This document shows, one piece after another, positions 36,235 to 45,776 of a DNA stretch of 64,000 nt. The DNA comes from Pandoraea captiosa (GTDB taxonomy: Bacteria; Pseudomonadota; Gammaproteobacteria; Burkholderiales; Burkholderiaceae). The stretch spans positions 124,001 through 188,000 of the forward strand of contig NZ_CABPSQ010000001.1 of assembly GCF_902459775.1 (NCBI RefSeq), given 5' to 3'. Each line of letters begins with the position of its first letter. The first letter of the stretch is position 1. The translations under genes were made by a program, and so were the position numbers. The notes beneath the pieces were generated by a model. That model was not told the origin of the DNA and ran no database searches. It saw nothing but the letters and a program-made list of their open reading frames with translations.

Positions 36235-37149
36235 TTGTTGATGTTGAAACGAACGGTCGATTCGACACCGCGCGTCGCATCGATTCCGACACCTTCCATG
36301 ACTTACGTGCCGCTTGGGCTGTTTGGACAGGGCGACCGCAAGCTCACGGGAGGCGCGCAGAACCGCGCGCTGGCGAGCAGCGACATCGATGCGACCCGGC
36401 AGGACGCCGGTCGGGATCGCGCTACGGCTTTGCCGTCGCCGCAATGCGGCAGCGACGAACTCTGGCTGTGGCGCTTCCTGCTGGCCGGGCGTCCCTTCGG
36501 CGCGACGGGTGCGGCGGCGGGCGGGCCGGACGACGGCGCGACCTGGCTCAGCGCTGCGGAACACGCGCTGGCCAGACGCTTGCCCCGTACGCAGATGCGC
36601 CACCGCTTCCTCTCGGAGCGCATTGCGCTGCGCTGGATATTCGGCCGCTGGTTCCGCTGCACGCCCGCGCAGGCGCCGGTGCCGGTCGCGACGCCGGGCG
36701 TCGCATCGCTGGCCTGTGACGGTCCGCACGGCAAGGTCTGGATCGACATGGCGCACGCCGGCCTGTGGCTTTTCGTCGCCATGGGGCAGGGGCCGGTCGC
36801 GCTGGCTGCGCACGCCCCCACGCCGGTCGGGCCGGACGATGGTGTATCCGCGCTCGCGCATTCCGGCGCCTCCCGCGGTGCATCGCTCAGTGCATCGCTG
36901 GGCGCGGCCGATCCCTTTGCCGTCGCGCGCGACGCGGCGCATCGGCTATGTCTTGCACGGCTGGCTGGCGAAGGCGACGCGCTGGCCTGCGGCGCGGACG
37001 TGCCGCTCCTCGCGCATCCTTACGTGAGCGTGCCGTACGCGGGGCGCACGCGCTATCTCTACGATATGTCCGTCAGTTCGCGACTGACCGTTGTGGTGGC
37101 GCGCGACAGCATCGTCCATCGGATGCGCGCGTTCGGTTGGCAGAACTGA
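36235..37149 (+). CDS. Degenerate 4'-phosphopantetheinyl-transferase-like protein
   Basis: A 304-aa protein with the N-terminal half of an Sfp-type PPTase: WLSAAEHALARRLPRTQMRH and RFLSERIALRWIFGRWF (about residues 102-138; family ideal: rFxxxRxxLRxLLg) and GPHGKVWIDMAHAGLWLFVA (about 165-184; ideal: GKPxxxLSHsgxxxxxA). The Mg-binding DIE and WTxKEA motifs that should follow are absent, replaced by VALAAHAPTPVG and an unrelated Ala/Gly-rich segment. Catalysis as a classical PPTase is therefore unlikely. Shine-Dalgarno GGAGG (36224-36228) favours TTG 36235 or 36238 as start; ATG 36241 is an alternative. The upstream Fur box suggests iron or siderophore control. Confidence 0.5.
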   Translation: MLMLKRTVDSTPRVASIPTPSMTYVPLGLFGQGDRKLTGGAQNRALASSDIDATRQDAGRDRATALPSPQCGSDELWLWRFLLAGRPFGATGAAAGGPDDGATWLSAAEHALARRLPRTQMRHRFLSERIALRWIFGRWFRCTPAQAPVPVATPGVASLACDGPHGKVWIDMAHAGLWLFVAMGQGPVALAAHAPTPVGPDDGVSALAHSGASRGASLSASLGAADPFAVARDAAHRLCLARLAGEGDALACGADVPLLAHPYVSVPYAGRTRYLYDMSVSSRLTVVVARDSIVHRMRAFGWQN

Positions 37150-37320
37150 CGTTCGCTTTCGGCATTTGGCAACATTTGGCACTGCGCATATATGCATATG
37201 CTGCGGCGTAAAGGCGGGCGGGGCGAATTTGCGCTATTCTGGCCCGTTGTTTCGTCAGCAGCCATGTCAGCAGCCATCCCACCCATCCCACCCGTCATCG
37301 ACTTCCTGGAGAAGAAGCTC

Positions 37321-38934
37321 ATGCGCCGTCGCTCGCTTGCCTCGCGTCACACTCTCGCCGCCGCACTTACTGCGCTCGCCCTGCCGCTGGTTCCGCTCGC
37401 GGCCCAGGCCAAGCCGCTCACCGTTTGCACCGAAGCCAGCCCGGAAGGGTTTGACGTGGTGCGTTACAACTCGCTCACTACCACCAACGCGTCTGCCGAC
37501 CCGGTGTTCAACCGTCTGGTGGAGTTCGACGCGGCGCAGGCCAAGGTCGTGCCGAGCCTGGCGACCCGATGGGAGGTCAGTCCGGACGGTCTGACCTACA
37601 CGTTCACGCTGCGCCCGAACGTCAGTTTCCACAGCAACGATCTCTTCAAGCCGACGCGCGCGTTCAACGCCGACGACGTGGTCTTCACGTTCGATCGCAT
37701 GCTCAACGACAACGCGCCGTGGCACAAGCTCACGCCGTCGGGGTTCCCGCACGCGCAGTCGCTCTCGCTGGGCAAGCTGATCAAGTCGGTGCAGAAGGTC
37801 GACGACAACACCGTGCGCTTCACGCTCGCCGAGCCGGACGCCGTGTTCCTGTCGATGCTGTCGATGGCCTTCGCGTCGATCTATTCGGCGGAATATGCGG
37901 ACAAGCTGGTCGCCGCGAACAAGACGGATGAACTCAATGCGCGCCCGATCGGTACGGGACCGTTCGTCTTTCGCAGCTATCAGAAGGACAGCGTCGTGCG
38001 TTTCGACGCGAACAAGTCGTACTTCGGCGGCGCGCCGGTGGCCGACCGCCTGATCTATACCATCGTGCCGGACGCCGCAGTGCGTGCGCAGAAGGTCAAG
38101 GTCGGCGAGTGCCAGATTGCGCTGTCGCCCAAGCCGCTCGACGTGCAGGCCGCACGTGGCGACAAGGCGCTCAAGGTGGTCGAGACGCCTGCGTTCATGA
38201 CCGCGTTCGTGGCCATCAACACGCAGCACAAGCCGTTAAATGACGTGCGCGTGCGTCAGGCGCTGAACCTCGCGTTCGACAAGCCGAGCTATGTGAAGCA
38301 GGTATTCGAAGGCACTGCGACACCGGCGGTCAACGTGTATCCGCCCAACACCTGGAGCTACGCAAAGAATGTCGCGGACTATCCGCATAACATCGACAAG
38401 GCAAAGAAACTGCTGGCCGATGCCGGGTTCCCGCAAGGCTTCGAGACGACGATCTGGACGCGTCCGGCCGGCAGCCTGCTCAATCCGAATCCGCGCGTGG
38501 GCGCCGAGATGCTGCAAAGCGATCTGGCGAAGATCGGTGTGAAGGCGCAGATCAAGACGGTGGAGTGGGGCGAGCTGATTCGTCGCGGCAAGGCGGGCGA
38601 GCACGATCTGCTGTTCATGGGCTGGTCGGGCGATAACGGCGATCCTGACAACTTCCTCACGCCGCAATTCAGTTGCGCGGCAGTCACGTCCGGCACGAAC
38701 TTCGCGCGCTTTTGCGACGCCAACCTCGACAAGCTGATCAGCGACGGCAAGCGCACGCATGACATCGCCGCGCGCACGGCGAAGTATCAGGCCGCACAGA
38801 AGACGATCAAGGACGAGGCGCTGTGGATTCCGCTGGCGCATCCGATCGCCTCGGTCATCACGCGTGCCGATGTGACGGGCTATCAGGTCAGCCCGTTCGG
38901 TCGTCAGGACTTCTCGAAGGTCGGTGTGAAGTAG
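37321..38934 (+). CDS. Peptide-type ABC transporter substrate-binding protein (DppA/OppA family)
   Basis: A 537-aa periplasmic protein with a Sec signal peptide (AAALTALALPLVPLAAQA, cleavage about residue 30) and an SBP_bac_5 fold: LTVCTEASPEGFDVVRYNSL, VPSLATRWEVSPDGLTYTFT, the YIVPDAAVRAQKVKVGECQI region and GWSGDNGDPDNFLTPQFSCA near residue 440, typical of the dipeptide/heme-binding DppA branch. ATG 37321 follows GGAGAAG. No permease or ATPase genes are adjacent, so it must work with a transporter encoded elsewhere. It ends at a strong bidirectional terminator. Confidence 0.93.
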   Translation: MRRRSLASRHTLAAALTALALPLVPLAAQAKPLTVCTEASPEGFDVVRYNSLTTTNASADPVFNRLVEFDAAQAKVVPSLATRWEVSPDGLTYTFTLRPNVSFHSNDLFKPTRAFNADDVVFTFDRMLNDNAPWHKLTPSGFPHAQSLSLGKLIKSVQKVDDNTVRFTLAEPDAVFLSMLSMAFASIYSAEYADKLVAANKTDELNARPIGTGPFVFRSYQKDSVVRFDANKSYFGGAPVADRLIYTIVPDAAVRAQKVKVGECQIALSPKPLDVQAARGDKALKVVETPAFMTAFVAINTQHKPLNDVRVRQALNLAFDKPSYVKQVFEGTATPAVNVYPPNTWSYAKNVADYPHNIDKAKKLLADAGFPQGFETTIWTRPAGSLLNPNPRVGAEMLQSDLAKIGVKAQIKTVEWGELIRRGKAGEHDLLFMGWSGDNGDPDNFLTPQFSCAAVTSGTNFARFCDANLDKLISDGKRTHDIAARTAKYQAAQKTIKDEALWIPLAHPIASVITRADVTGYQVSPFGRQDFSKVGVK

Positions 38935-38983
38935 TTCGTTGTGACGCAAGCGCCGCGGCACAGCACCACGCTGTCCGAATGAC

Positions 38984-39017
38984 AAAAAGCCATGCCCGTC
39001 ACGGGGCATGGCTTTTT
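38984..39017. terminator. Strong bidirectional terminator
   Basis: AAAAAGCCATGCCC / GGGCATGGCTTTTT with loop GTCACG, serving the binding-protein gene (plus) and the sugar-acid operon (minus, ends 39040). Confidence 0.92.
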
Positions 39018-39039
39018 TGTGAGCGAGCGCAGCGCACCG

Positions 39040-39930
39040 TCAGGCGTCCGGCGCGCTCTCCGCTTCCCCGATACGGAAGACTTGCGACAGGTCCCAGTCC
39101 GCCATGCCGCGCTCGGCGGCGTCCTTGAGCAGACGGCGCACCTCGGGCAGCACGCGCTGCACCGTTGCGGTGGTGTGCGCGAGTTCCGCGATCGCATCGA
39201 GATCTTTCAGGATCACGCGCACTGTGCCGGTGGCAAAGTCGGGCGGCGTCACCATGCGCGGCCACAGCGTTTGCATCAGTACGGAATCGGCCCAGCCGCC
39301 TTGCAGCGCTTGCGGCACCGCGCCCGTATCGATGCCGGCGCGCTTGGCGAGCACGAAGGCTTCGGCCAGTCCAGCGAGTGTCGTGGCGACGATGGCCTGA
39401 TTGGCGAGCTTCGTCGTCTGACCCGCCCCGATGTCGCCCATGCGCGTCACGCGCGACGAAAACGCGCGCAGCACCGGCGTCACCGCCTCGATGGCATCCG
39501 GTGGGCCACCCGCCATGATGGCGAGCGTCCCGGCCTGCGCGCCGCCCGTGCCGCCGGACACCGGCGCGTCGATCCAGACGCTGCCGGTGGCTTCCTGCCA
39601 ACGTCGGGCGAGGTTGCGCGTAAGTGCGGGAGACAGCGTCGAATGGTCGACGAGAAAGCGCGGGGGTGTGGCGGCATGCACCAGTCCGTGCTCACCGAAT
39701 ACCACGTCTTCGACGGCCTTGCCGTCGCCCAGACACAGCAACGCGATATCGACGCATTCACCGAGCGCCTGCGGCGTGACGCAGGCGAGGGCGCCGGCAT
39801 CGGTCAGTGCGCCGAGCTTGGCGGCAGAACGGTTCCATACGGCGACATCGTGTCCGGCGGCCAGCAGCCGCTGCGTCATCGGTTCGCCCATGCGGCCGAT
39901 GCCGCAAAAGCCTACGCGTGGGGTTGTCAT
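39040..39930 (-). CDS. NAD-dependent beta-hydroxyacid dehydrogenase (HIBADH family)
   Basis: A 296-aa enzyme with a Rossmann motif (VGFCGIGRMGEPMTQRLLAA, residues 6-25), the substrate motif DAPVSGGTGGAQAGTL near residue 118 and the catalytic lysine in GAGQTTKLANQAI (about 168-180), all intact. The family includes tartronate-semialdehyde reductase and 3-hydroxyisobutyrate dehydrogenase. Its start codon overlaps the stop of the IlvD-type gene (TGATG), so it is the last, translationally coupled gene of the MFS-SDR-dehydratase operon. It could reduce the semialdehyde or 2-keto product of the sugar-acid route. An upstream in-frame ATG (39984) is rejected. Confidence 0.9.
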   Translation of the reverse strand: MTTPRVGFCGIGRMGEPMTQRLLAAGHDVAVWNRSAAKLGALTDAGALACVTPQALGECVDIALLCLGDGKAVEDVVFGEHGLVHAATPPRFLVDHSTLSPALTRNLARRWQEATGSVWIDAPVSGGTGGAQAGTLAIMAGGPPDAIEAVTPVLRAFSSRVTRMGDIGAGQTTKLANQAIVATTLAGLAEAFVLAKRAGIDTGAVPQALQGGWADSVLMQTLWPRMVTPPDFATGTVRVILKDLDAIAELAHTTATVQRVLPEVRRLLKDAAERGMADWDLSQVFRIGEAESAPDA

Positions 39931-41672
39931 CAATTCGGGTCCTCGTGAGTTGGCGTCTCCCCGATCGAGGCCTCGTAGGGCCATGGCACGGCCCCTGAGT
40001 GGGTCACCGCGCCCAGTTTGGCAGGCCGCACCAGCGCTTCGTACTTTTCCAGCACGCCGCCCAGCCGGCCCCGCACGAACGGTTTGGCCTCGGCGGCCCG
40101 CGCAGCGAGCGCTTCGTCGGAGAGTTCGACGTCGAGCTTACCCTTGATTGCGTCGATGTGGATGATATCGCCGTCACGAAGCAGACGAATCGGGCCACCG
40201 GCGGCCGCTTCCGGCCCCACGTATCCAATGCACATGCCGCGCGTTGCGCCCGAGAACCGGCCGTCGGTAAGCAGCGCAACCTTCTCGCCCATGCCTTGCC
40301 CGTAGATCGCAGCGGTCACGCTCAGCATCTCGCGCATGCCGGGGCCGCCCTTGGGGCCTTCGTTGCGAATGACCAGCACGTCGCCCTCGCGATAGCGCTG
40401 CGCCGAGACCACGGCCATACAGTCTTCCTCCGTCTCGAACACGCGCGCGGTGCCCGTAAACGTCAATTGTCCGAGACCGGCGGTCTTGAGCGCCGCACCG
40501 TCCGGGGCAAGGTTGCCGCGCAGCACGACCAGCCCGGCGTTGGGCGAGAGCGGCTCGGTGTGCGGCCTGACGACACGCCCGTCCGGGCCGGGGAAGGCGC
40601 GCAGGGCGTCTGCCAGCGTCTCGCCGCTTTGCGTGAGGGTGTCGCCGTGGATGTGCCCGCCGGCGAGCAGCGCATTGAGTACCGCGGGCACGCCGCCCAC
40701 GTGATGCAGATCGACGGCCAGATAGCGTCCCCCTGGCTGCATGTCGCCGATAAGCGGGGTGCGGGCGAGGACTTCGGAGACGTCGTCGAGCGTGAATTCG
40801 ATGCCGGCCTCATGCGCAATCGCCGGAATGTGCAGCATGGCGTTGGTCGAGCCGCCGGTGGCCGCCACGGCCGCGCAGGCATTTTCCAGGCTCTTGCGGG
40901 TGACGAGATCGCGCGGCAGCGGCCCGCCGTTGCGCAGCGCGCGCATCACGTTCTCGCCCGCGCGACGCGCAATCGCGATGCGTTCGCTGTACACCGCAGG
41001 CACCATCGCAGAGCCCAGCGGCGCGAGCCCGAGCACTTCCGCGACCATCGCCATCGTGTTCGCCGTGAACTGGCCGGGGCAGGAGCCGGCCGTCGGCGTG
41101 CAGCGCTTTTCGATGCCGCGCAGCGTCTCGGCGGACATGTCGCCGCGCTGCGCCGTACCGACTGCCTCGATCGCGGTGAGGATCGTGGCTTGCGAGCCGT
41201 CCGGCGCCACACCCGGCAGCATCGCACCGCCGAACAGGAACACGCCGGGCACGTTCACGCGCACCATGCCCATCAGAATGCCGGGCAGCGTCTTGTCGCA
41301 ACCGGCCACGCCCACGAGCGCGTCGTAGCAGTGCGCGCGCACGAACAGTTCCACGCTGTCGGCAATGGTCTCGCGCGAGACGAGCGAAAAGCGCATGCCC
41401 GAGTGGTTCATCGACGTGCCGTCCGAGACCGAGATGGCGGAGCCGCGAATCGGCACACCGCCACCCGCAGCCACGCCCAGACGCACGTTGTCCGAGATCT
41501 GGTTGAGCGACATGGAGCAGGGTGTGTTCTCGCCGAACGTATCGACGATGGCGACGAACGGCTTGTCGATGGCCGCATCGTCGAGGCCGGTGGCGCGCAG
41601 GAACGCGCGGTGCGGCGTGCGGGTGACGCCCTCGGTGACGGTGCGGGAGCGATGCTTGTGCAGATCTGTCAT
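39930..41672 (-). CDS. IlvD/Edd-family dehydratase (probable sugar-acid dehydratase)
   Basis: A 580-aa Fe-S dehydratase. Cluster-ligand motifs are visible ([40 protein letters not shown] and [20 protein letters not shown]). Members are dihydroxy-acid dehydratase (branched-chain synthesis) or aldonate dehydratases such as those for arabonate, xylonate and gluconate. The operon context (sugar-acid-type MFS carrier, SDR, HIBADH-like enzyme) favours catabolism of a sugar acid over isoleucine/valine synthesis. ATG 41672 follows AAGGAAG, rejecting 41690. It begins 37 bp after the SDR stop. Confidence 0.85.
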   Translation of the reverse strand: MTDLHKHRSRTVTEGVTRTPHRAFLRATGLDDAAIDKPFVAIVDTFGENTPCSMSLNQISDNVRLGVAAGGGVPIRGSAISVSDGTSMNHSGMRFSLVSRETIADSVELFVRAHCYDALVGVAGCDKTLPGILMGMVRVNVPGVFLFGGAMLPGVAPDGSQATILTAIEAVGTAQRGDMSAETLRGIEKRCTPTAGSCPGQFTANTMAMVAEVLGLAPLGSAMVPAVYSERIAIARRAGENVMRALRNGGPLPRDLVTRKSLENACAAVAATGGSTNAMLHIPAIAHEAGIEFTLDDVSEVLARTPLIGDMQPGGRYLAVDLHHVGGVPAVLNALLAGGHIHGDTLTQSGETLADALRAFPGPDGRVVRPHTEPLSPNAGLVVLRGNLAPDGAALKTAGLGQLTFTGTARVFETEEDCMAVVSAQRYREGDVLVIRNEGPKGGPGMREMLSVTAAIYGQGMGEKVALLTDGRFSGATRGMCIGYVGPEAAAGGPIRLLRDGDIIHIDAIKGKLDVELSDEALAARAAEAKPFVRGRLGGVLEKYEALVRPAKLGAVTHSGAVPWPYEASIGETPTHEDPN

Positions 41673-41709
41673 GGGGACTTCCTTTTGCATTTTTGGCAGG
41701 GCCGCAGTC

Positions 41710-42489
41710 TCAGGTGTTGAGCAGCAGACCGTTCTCGATGGCGAGCACCTGACCGGTCATCGCAGGCGCGCGGGCCGCGAGGAACCAGACCAGTTCGGCG
41801 ATCTCGGCCGGTTGCGAGACACGCTTGAGCGGCGCGTTCTCCCGCATGCCCTCGACGACACGCCCGTAGGCGTCGTCGCCGAGCACGCGGCGCAGCAGGC
41901 CATCGTCGACCATTCCGGGGGCGACGGCGTTCACGCGCACATGCGGGGCGAGATTGCGGGCGAGCGAGAGGGTGAGCGAATTGACCGCGCCTTTGGACGC
42001 CGCGTACGCGATCGACGATCCCGTGCCGTTGAGCGACGCCAGCGACGACACGTTCACGACGGAAGCGGCCGCCGTCCCCGCCGGGCGTTCACGCAACAAC
42101 GGTGCGGCGGCGCGCGTCATCTGAAACATGCCGATGAGGTTCACACGATAGACGCGCTCGAACTCGGCGGCGTCGATGGCTTCGAGGTCGCCGTGTGCAA
42201 TCACGCGCGTGGTGCCTGCGCTATTGACCAGGGCGTCGAGTCGGCCCCATTGGCTGCGCACGGCATCGACCATGCGTCGACAGGCGCCGTCGTCGCCCAC
42301 GTCGGCGTCGAAGACGAGCGTGTGCGCGCCGGCGTCACGGCATTGCGCCGCGACGGATTCGGCCGCCGCACGCGTGCTGTCGTCGAAGTTATTGATGGCG
42401 ACGGCCCAGCCGTCCCGCGCAAAACGCACGGCAGTGGCCGCACCGATGCCGGTCGCGGCGCCGGTCACAAGGCAAACGGGAGCACTCAT
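41710..42489 (-). CDS. Short-chain dehydrogenase/reductase (sugar-acid operon)
   Basis: A 259-aa classical SDR: cofactor motif [14 protein letters not shown] (residues 9-22), [11 protein letters not shown] (about 90), catalytic Ser in VVNVSSLAS and YAASK (Tyr-x3-Lys, about 164-168). It probably oxidises a polyol or sugar to the lactone or keto form. It starts inside the stop of the MFS gene (ATGA overlap), indicating translational coupling. The longer open frame continuing upstream (to 43845) is only the frame-shifted shadow of the MFS gene. Confidence 0.92.
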   Translation of the reverse strand: MSAPVCLVTGAATGIGAATAVRFARDGWAVAINNFDDSTRAAAESVAAQCRDAGAHTLVFDADVGDDGACRRMVDAVRSQWGRLDALVNSAGTTRVIAHGDLEAIDAAEFERVYRVNLIGMFQMTRAAAPLLRERPAGTAAASVVNVSSLASLNGTGSSIAYAASKGAVNSLTLSLARNLAPHVRVNAVAPGMVDDGLLRRVLGDDAYGRVVEGMRENAPLKRVSQPAEIAELVWFLAARAPAMTGQVLAIENGLLLNT

Positions 42490-43811
42490 GCGTGACTCCG
42501 TTGCGGCTTGAGCGACATCACGATGCAAGCGCCGGCGACCAGCGCACAGGCCAGCACGATCATGCCCGGCAGCAGTCGCCCGGTGCTGTCCTTGAGAAAG
42601 CCGATGACATACGGGCTCACGAAGCCAGCGAGGTTGCCGGTCGAGTTGATCAGCGCGATGGCGGCGGCCGCGCCGGCCCCGCCCATCATCGCCGTGGGAA
42701 TGCCCCAGAAGACCGGTGCAATCGAGTTGATGCCGATCGCCGCGACGATGAGCGCTGCCATCGACCACCACAGATGATCGGCCAGCAGCACGGAGGCAAG
42801 CATGCCGAACGCGCCGAGCAGACAGCACACGGCCACATGCTTGCGACGTTCGTTGTGACGATCGGCGTGACGCGCAATCAGGATCATCGCGACCGCGCTC
42901 ACCAGCGACGGCACGGCCGAGAGCAGTCCGATATTGCCGAGGTTGGCGACCCCTGCCGCGCGGATCATCGTCGGCAGCCAGAAGACAAGGCCGTAGTTGC
43001 CCATGGCGATACAGAAGTACAGCAGGCCGAGCATCCATACCTTCGCGCTGCCGAACACTTCGCGCACGCTGTGGTTCGCGCGCGTGTTGCCGTCGGCGGC
43101 GAGGTCCTGAGCAAGCAGGCGCTTCTCGTGCGCACTCAGCCACTTCACCGTTTCGATCTTGTCCTGCAGGACGAAGAACGCCGCGATCCCCACGAGCAGC
43201 GACGCGATACCTTCGATCAGGAACAGCCACTGCCATCCCGCATAGCCGTGCATGCCGCCGAAGTGCTGCATGATCCAGCCCGAAAGCGGGCCGCCGATGG
43301 CGCCCGACACCGGGATCGCGACCATGAAGAGCGCAATGATCTGCGAGCGCTTGTTCGACGGAAACCACGAGGACAGATACAGCACGATGCCCGGGAAGAA
43401 GCCCGCCTCGGCCACGCCGAGCAGGAAGCGCAGCACATAAAACGACGCCGGCCCCTGTGTGAACATCGTCAGGCAGGAGATGATCGACCAGGTGACCATG
43501 ATGCGCGCGATCCACATGCGGGCGCCCACGCGGTGCAGGATCAGGTTGCTCGGCACCTCGAAGAGGAAGTAACCGAGGAAGAACACGCCCGCGCCGGCGC
43601 CGTAGACAGTCTCGGAGAGCGACAGGTCGGAGAGCATCTCCAGCTTGGCGAAGCTCACGTTCACACGATCGATGTACGCGACGATGAACGAGAGGAACAG
43701 GAAGGGAATGATGTGCCAGGTCAGCTTGCGATACAGCGCATCGCGCTGCGCCGGATCCAGCGTGGCGTTGGCGGCATGCGGCTGCGCGCCGCCGGAAAGG
43801 GACGTGCTCAT
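42486..43811 (-). CDS. MFS transporter, ACS/phthalate-permease-like (sugar-acid operon)
   Basis: A 441-aa 12-TM permease: LSFIVAYIDRVNVSFAKLEM in TM1 (the VxYxDRVNVxxA motif of ACS carriers), FLGVAEAGFFPGIVLYLSSW in TM4, and a long cytoplasmic loop around residue 215. It is likely the importer of the organic or sugar-acid anion degraded by the following genes. ATG 43811 follows GGAGAC. First gene of a four-gene minus-strand operon and divergent from the LysR gene at 44120; the shared 308-bp region carries the operon promoter. Confidence 0.9.
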   Translation of the reverse strand: MSTSLSGGAQPHAANATLDPAQRDALYRKLTWHIIPFLFLSFIVAYIDRVNVSFAKLEMLSDLSLSETVYGAGAGVFFLGYFLFEVPSNLILHRVGARMWIARIMVTWSIISCLTMFTQGPASFYVLRFLLGVAEAGFFPGIVLYLSSWFPSNKRSQIIALFMVAIPVSGAIGGPLSGWIMQHFGGMHGYAGWQWLFLIEGIASLLVGIAAFFVLQDKIETVKWLSAHEKRLLAQDLAADGNTRANHSVREVFGSAKVWMLGLLYFCIAMGNYGLVFWLPTMIRAAGVANLGNIGLLSAVPSLVSAVAMILIARHADRHNERRKHVAVCCLLGAFGMLASVLLADHLWWSMAALIVAAIGINSIAPVFWGIPTAMMGGAGAAAAIALINSTGNLAGFVSPYVIGFLKDSTGRLLPGMIVLACALVAGACIVMSLKPQRSHA

Positions 43812-44119
43812 GGGTGTTGTCTCCGAGGTGCGTGCCGTGGGGCACGTCGAGTTATTGGGCAGCGCGGCGCGTATGGAACATGGCGATGTCCGGTTATGCG
43901 CTTTTGGCGTCGGCGGTAACGGCGCCAGGGAAGGATATCGCCATGACCGCCCTGGAAAGTTGCGCACATCCCTACGCGCCAGTGCTGCTCGTTCGAAGGG
44001 TAAGGGGAGTGCGTGCACAACGGCAAATCACACTTTGCGCGCACGGCATTACCATTTGGTTATGATGTCGGCGATTCAGCCCGCGTCGGCAGCGCGTGTC
44101 CCCCTATTTTCCGAACGTC

Positions 44120-45076
44120 ATGACAACGACCGACAATTCAATGGAACGCTTTTTCCGTAGCGGGCTGAAGCTCGGCCATCTGCGCATCCTGGTGTCTCTG
44201 GGGGAACTGCGTCAGGTCACGCGCGTGGCTGCGGCGTTTCACGTCACGCAGCCGGCCATCTCCAAGCAGATCGCGGAAATCGAGGAGGCGCTGGGCGCGC
44301 CGGTGGTGCGTCGGGTCGGCAACGCCGTGGAGTTGACCGGGATCGGTCGTGTGCTCGTCGAGCGCGGGCGCGAGATATTGCGGCAAATCGAACTGGCGCG
44401 CCGGGACGTCAGTGCGCTTACTGCGGGGACGGCCGGTCACGTGCGCTTTGGCGCCGTGGTGACGATCCCTCAGCCGCTGATCGCACATGCGGTCGAGTTG
44501 TTCACCCGGCGCGCGCCGAACGCGTCGTTCTCGTTCGTGGAAGCCACGCTGGACCGGCTGCTCAAGATGATGGACGAAGGCAATCTCGATCTGGCGCTCG
44601 GGCGCAATCGCGTCACGGGGAATTTGTCGGTGATGCGGCACGAATCGTTGCATCACGAGCCGTTCGTCTTTGTCGTCGGCGCGCATCATCCGTTGGGTGC
44701 TGCGCAAGCGAGTGTCGACTGGTGCGATCTGCACGAGGTGCGTTGGATCACACCGATGCGTGGCTCGCCCGCGTTCACGACGATGGCCGAGATCCTGGCC
44801 GAGCACGGTGTGACGTTGCAGCGTCCGGCGATCGAATCGAGTTCGCTGGCGCTGAATCTGTCGTTGCTGCGCAGCGGCGACTTCGTCTCGATTCTGCCGC
44901 TATCGCTGGCCCGACGCTATGTGCAGCGCGGCAGCATGCGAGTGCTGCCGCTGCCGCCCTTGGGACCGCTCGGTGAGGCGATTCTGTACTGGCGGGAAGA
45001 CACCACGACGCCTGCGGCGCAGTTGTTCGCCGAGTGCCTGCGAGAGTCGTCGGCGGAGTTGATCGACGCGAACTGA
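44120..45076 (+). CDS. LysR-family regulator (of the sugar-acid operon)
   Basis: A 318-aa LTTR: HTH at about residues 15-74 (LRILVSLGELRQVTRVAAAF, QPAISKQIAEIEEALGAPVV) and an effector domain with VVTIPQPLIAHAVELFTRRA, similar to the galactose-binding GbpR-type branch. ATG 44120 is preferred; GTG 44096 would extend the N-terminus by 8 residues. Divergent from the four-gene operon ending at 39040, whose expression it presumably controls; T-N11-A half-sites such as TTACC/GGTTAT (44049-44061) lie between them. Confidence 0.9.
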   Translation: MTTTDNSMERFFRSGLKLGHLRILVSLGELRQVTRVAAAFHVTQPAISKQIAEIEEALGAPVVRRVGNAVELTGIGRVLVERGREILRQIELARRDVSALTAGTAGHVRFGAVVTIPQPLIAHAVELFTRRAPNASFSFVEATLDRLLKMMDEGNLDLALGRNRVTGNLSVMRHESLHHEPFVFVVGAHHPLGAAQASVDWCDLHEVRWITPMRGSPAFTTMAEILAEHGVTLQRPAIESSSLALNLSLLRSGDFVSILPLSLARRYVQRGSMRVLPLPPLGPLGEAILYWREDTTTPAAQLFAECLRESSAELIDAN

Positions 45077-45258
45077 ACGGGCATGCATGTGCCGCAGGGC
45101 TGGGCAGAATGGGAAGGGAGGAAGGGAGAAAGCGAGACGCGGGGGGGAGGGGACTTGGGCGACTTCGGGCCGCGTTGATGCGTCTGGGATGTTGGGAAAT
45201 GTCCCGCGCAGGTGTGCCTAGACTGGGCCGTTCACACATTCGACCCGGAGGTCCCATA

Positions 45259-45723
45259 GTGAATCTGCATTCCCCTGTCGCTGTTGCTTCTGTCGCATGG
45301 ACGTTGCGTGCCTGTGCGCTGGCAGCGACCCTCGTCGTCGCGACGGGTTGCGCGATACCTGTGAGCGCACCGAAGCCGGTGACGTTGCCTGCGACGTCGC
45401 CGGAACCGAAGCCCGTGATTCAACCGCAGCCAGTACCGCAGCCCGCCCCGAAGCCGGTAACTTTGCCTGCGACGTCGCCCGCAACGAAACCGCTGCCGTC
45501 GGCACTGGACAACCCTTCGCGTCGCCCTTGCACCGCCGAATGGTTCGCTTATCTGGAGACGCACTACGCGAGCGTTGGCGACGCGCAGGGCCACGGCCCG
45601 GATCTGGGCAGCGACGAGTGGCTCAACGCCTTCGAGCGTCGCCGCAATCTGCCGTCGACAAGCGCCTTGCCGCGCGAGCAGCGCTGCGCGACGCTCGCAC
45701 GTGAGCTCGATTACCGGAACTAA
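45259..45723 (+). CDS. Small proline-rich lipoprotein, 154 aa
   Basis: GTG start at 45259 with GGAGG (45247-45251) at correct spacing. A type II signal peptide (TLRACALAATLVVATGC, Cys about 32) is followed by a Pro/Lys linker with near-repeats (PKPVTLPATSPEPKPVIQPQ) and a C-terminal globular part with TAEWFAYLETHYASVGDAQG and two cysteines. No family recognised. Probably outer-membrane anchored. Downstream of the LysR gene by 180 bp, on the same strand. Confidence 0.7.
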   Translation: MNLHSPVAVASVAWTLRACALAATLVVATGCAIPVSAPKPVTLPATSPEPKPVIQPQPVPQPAPKPVTLPATSPATKPLPSALDNPSRRPCTAEWFAYLETHYASVGDAQGHGPDLGSDEWLNAFERRRNLPSTSALPREQRCATLARELDYRN

Positions 45724-45776
45724 GCAATGTCCATGCGCGCCGCCATGAAGGCGGCGGCGCGCACGGATGTCTCCGA

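Noticed and set aside
41710-43845. A 711-codon minus frame that looks like a fusion of an Arg/His-rich region to an SDR.
   Set aside because: Only its last 259 codons are real (the SDR starting at 42489); the remainder is the frame-shifted image of the MFS gene.
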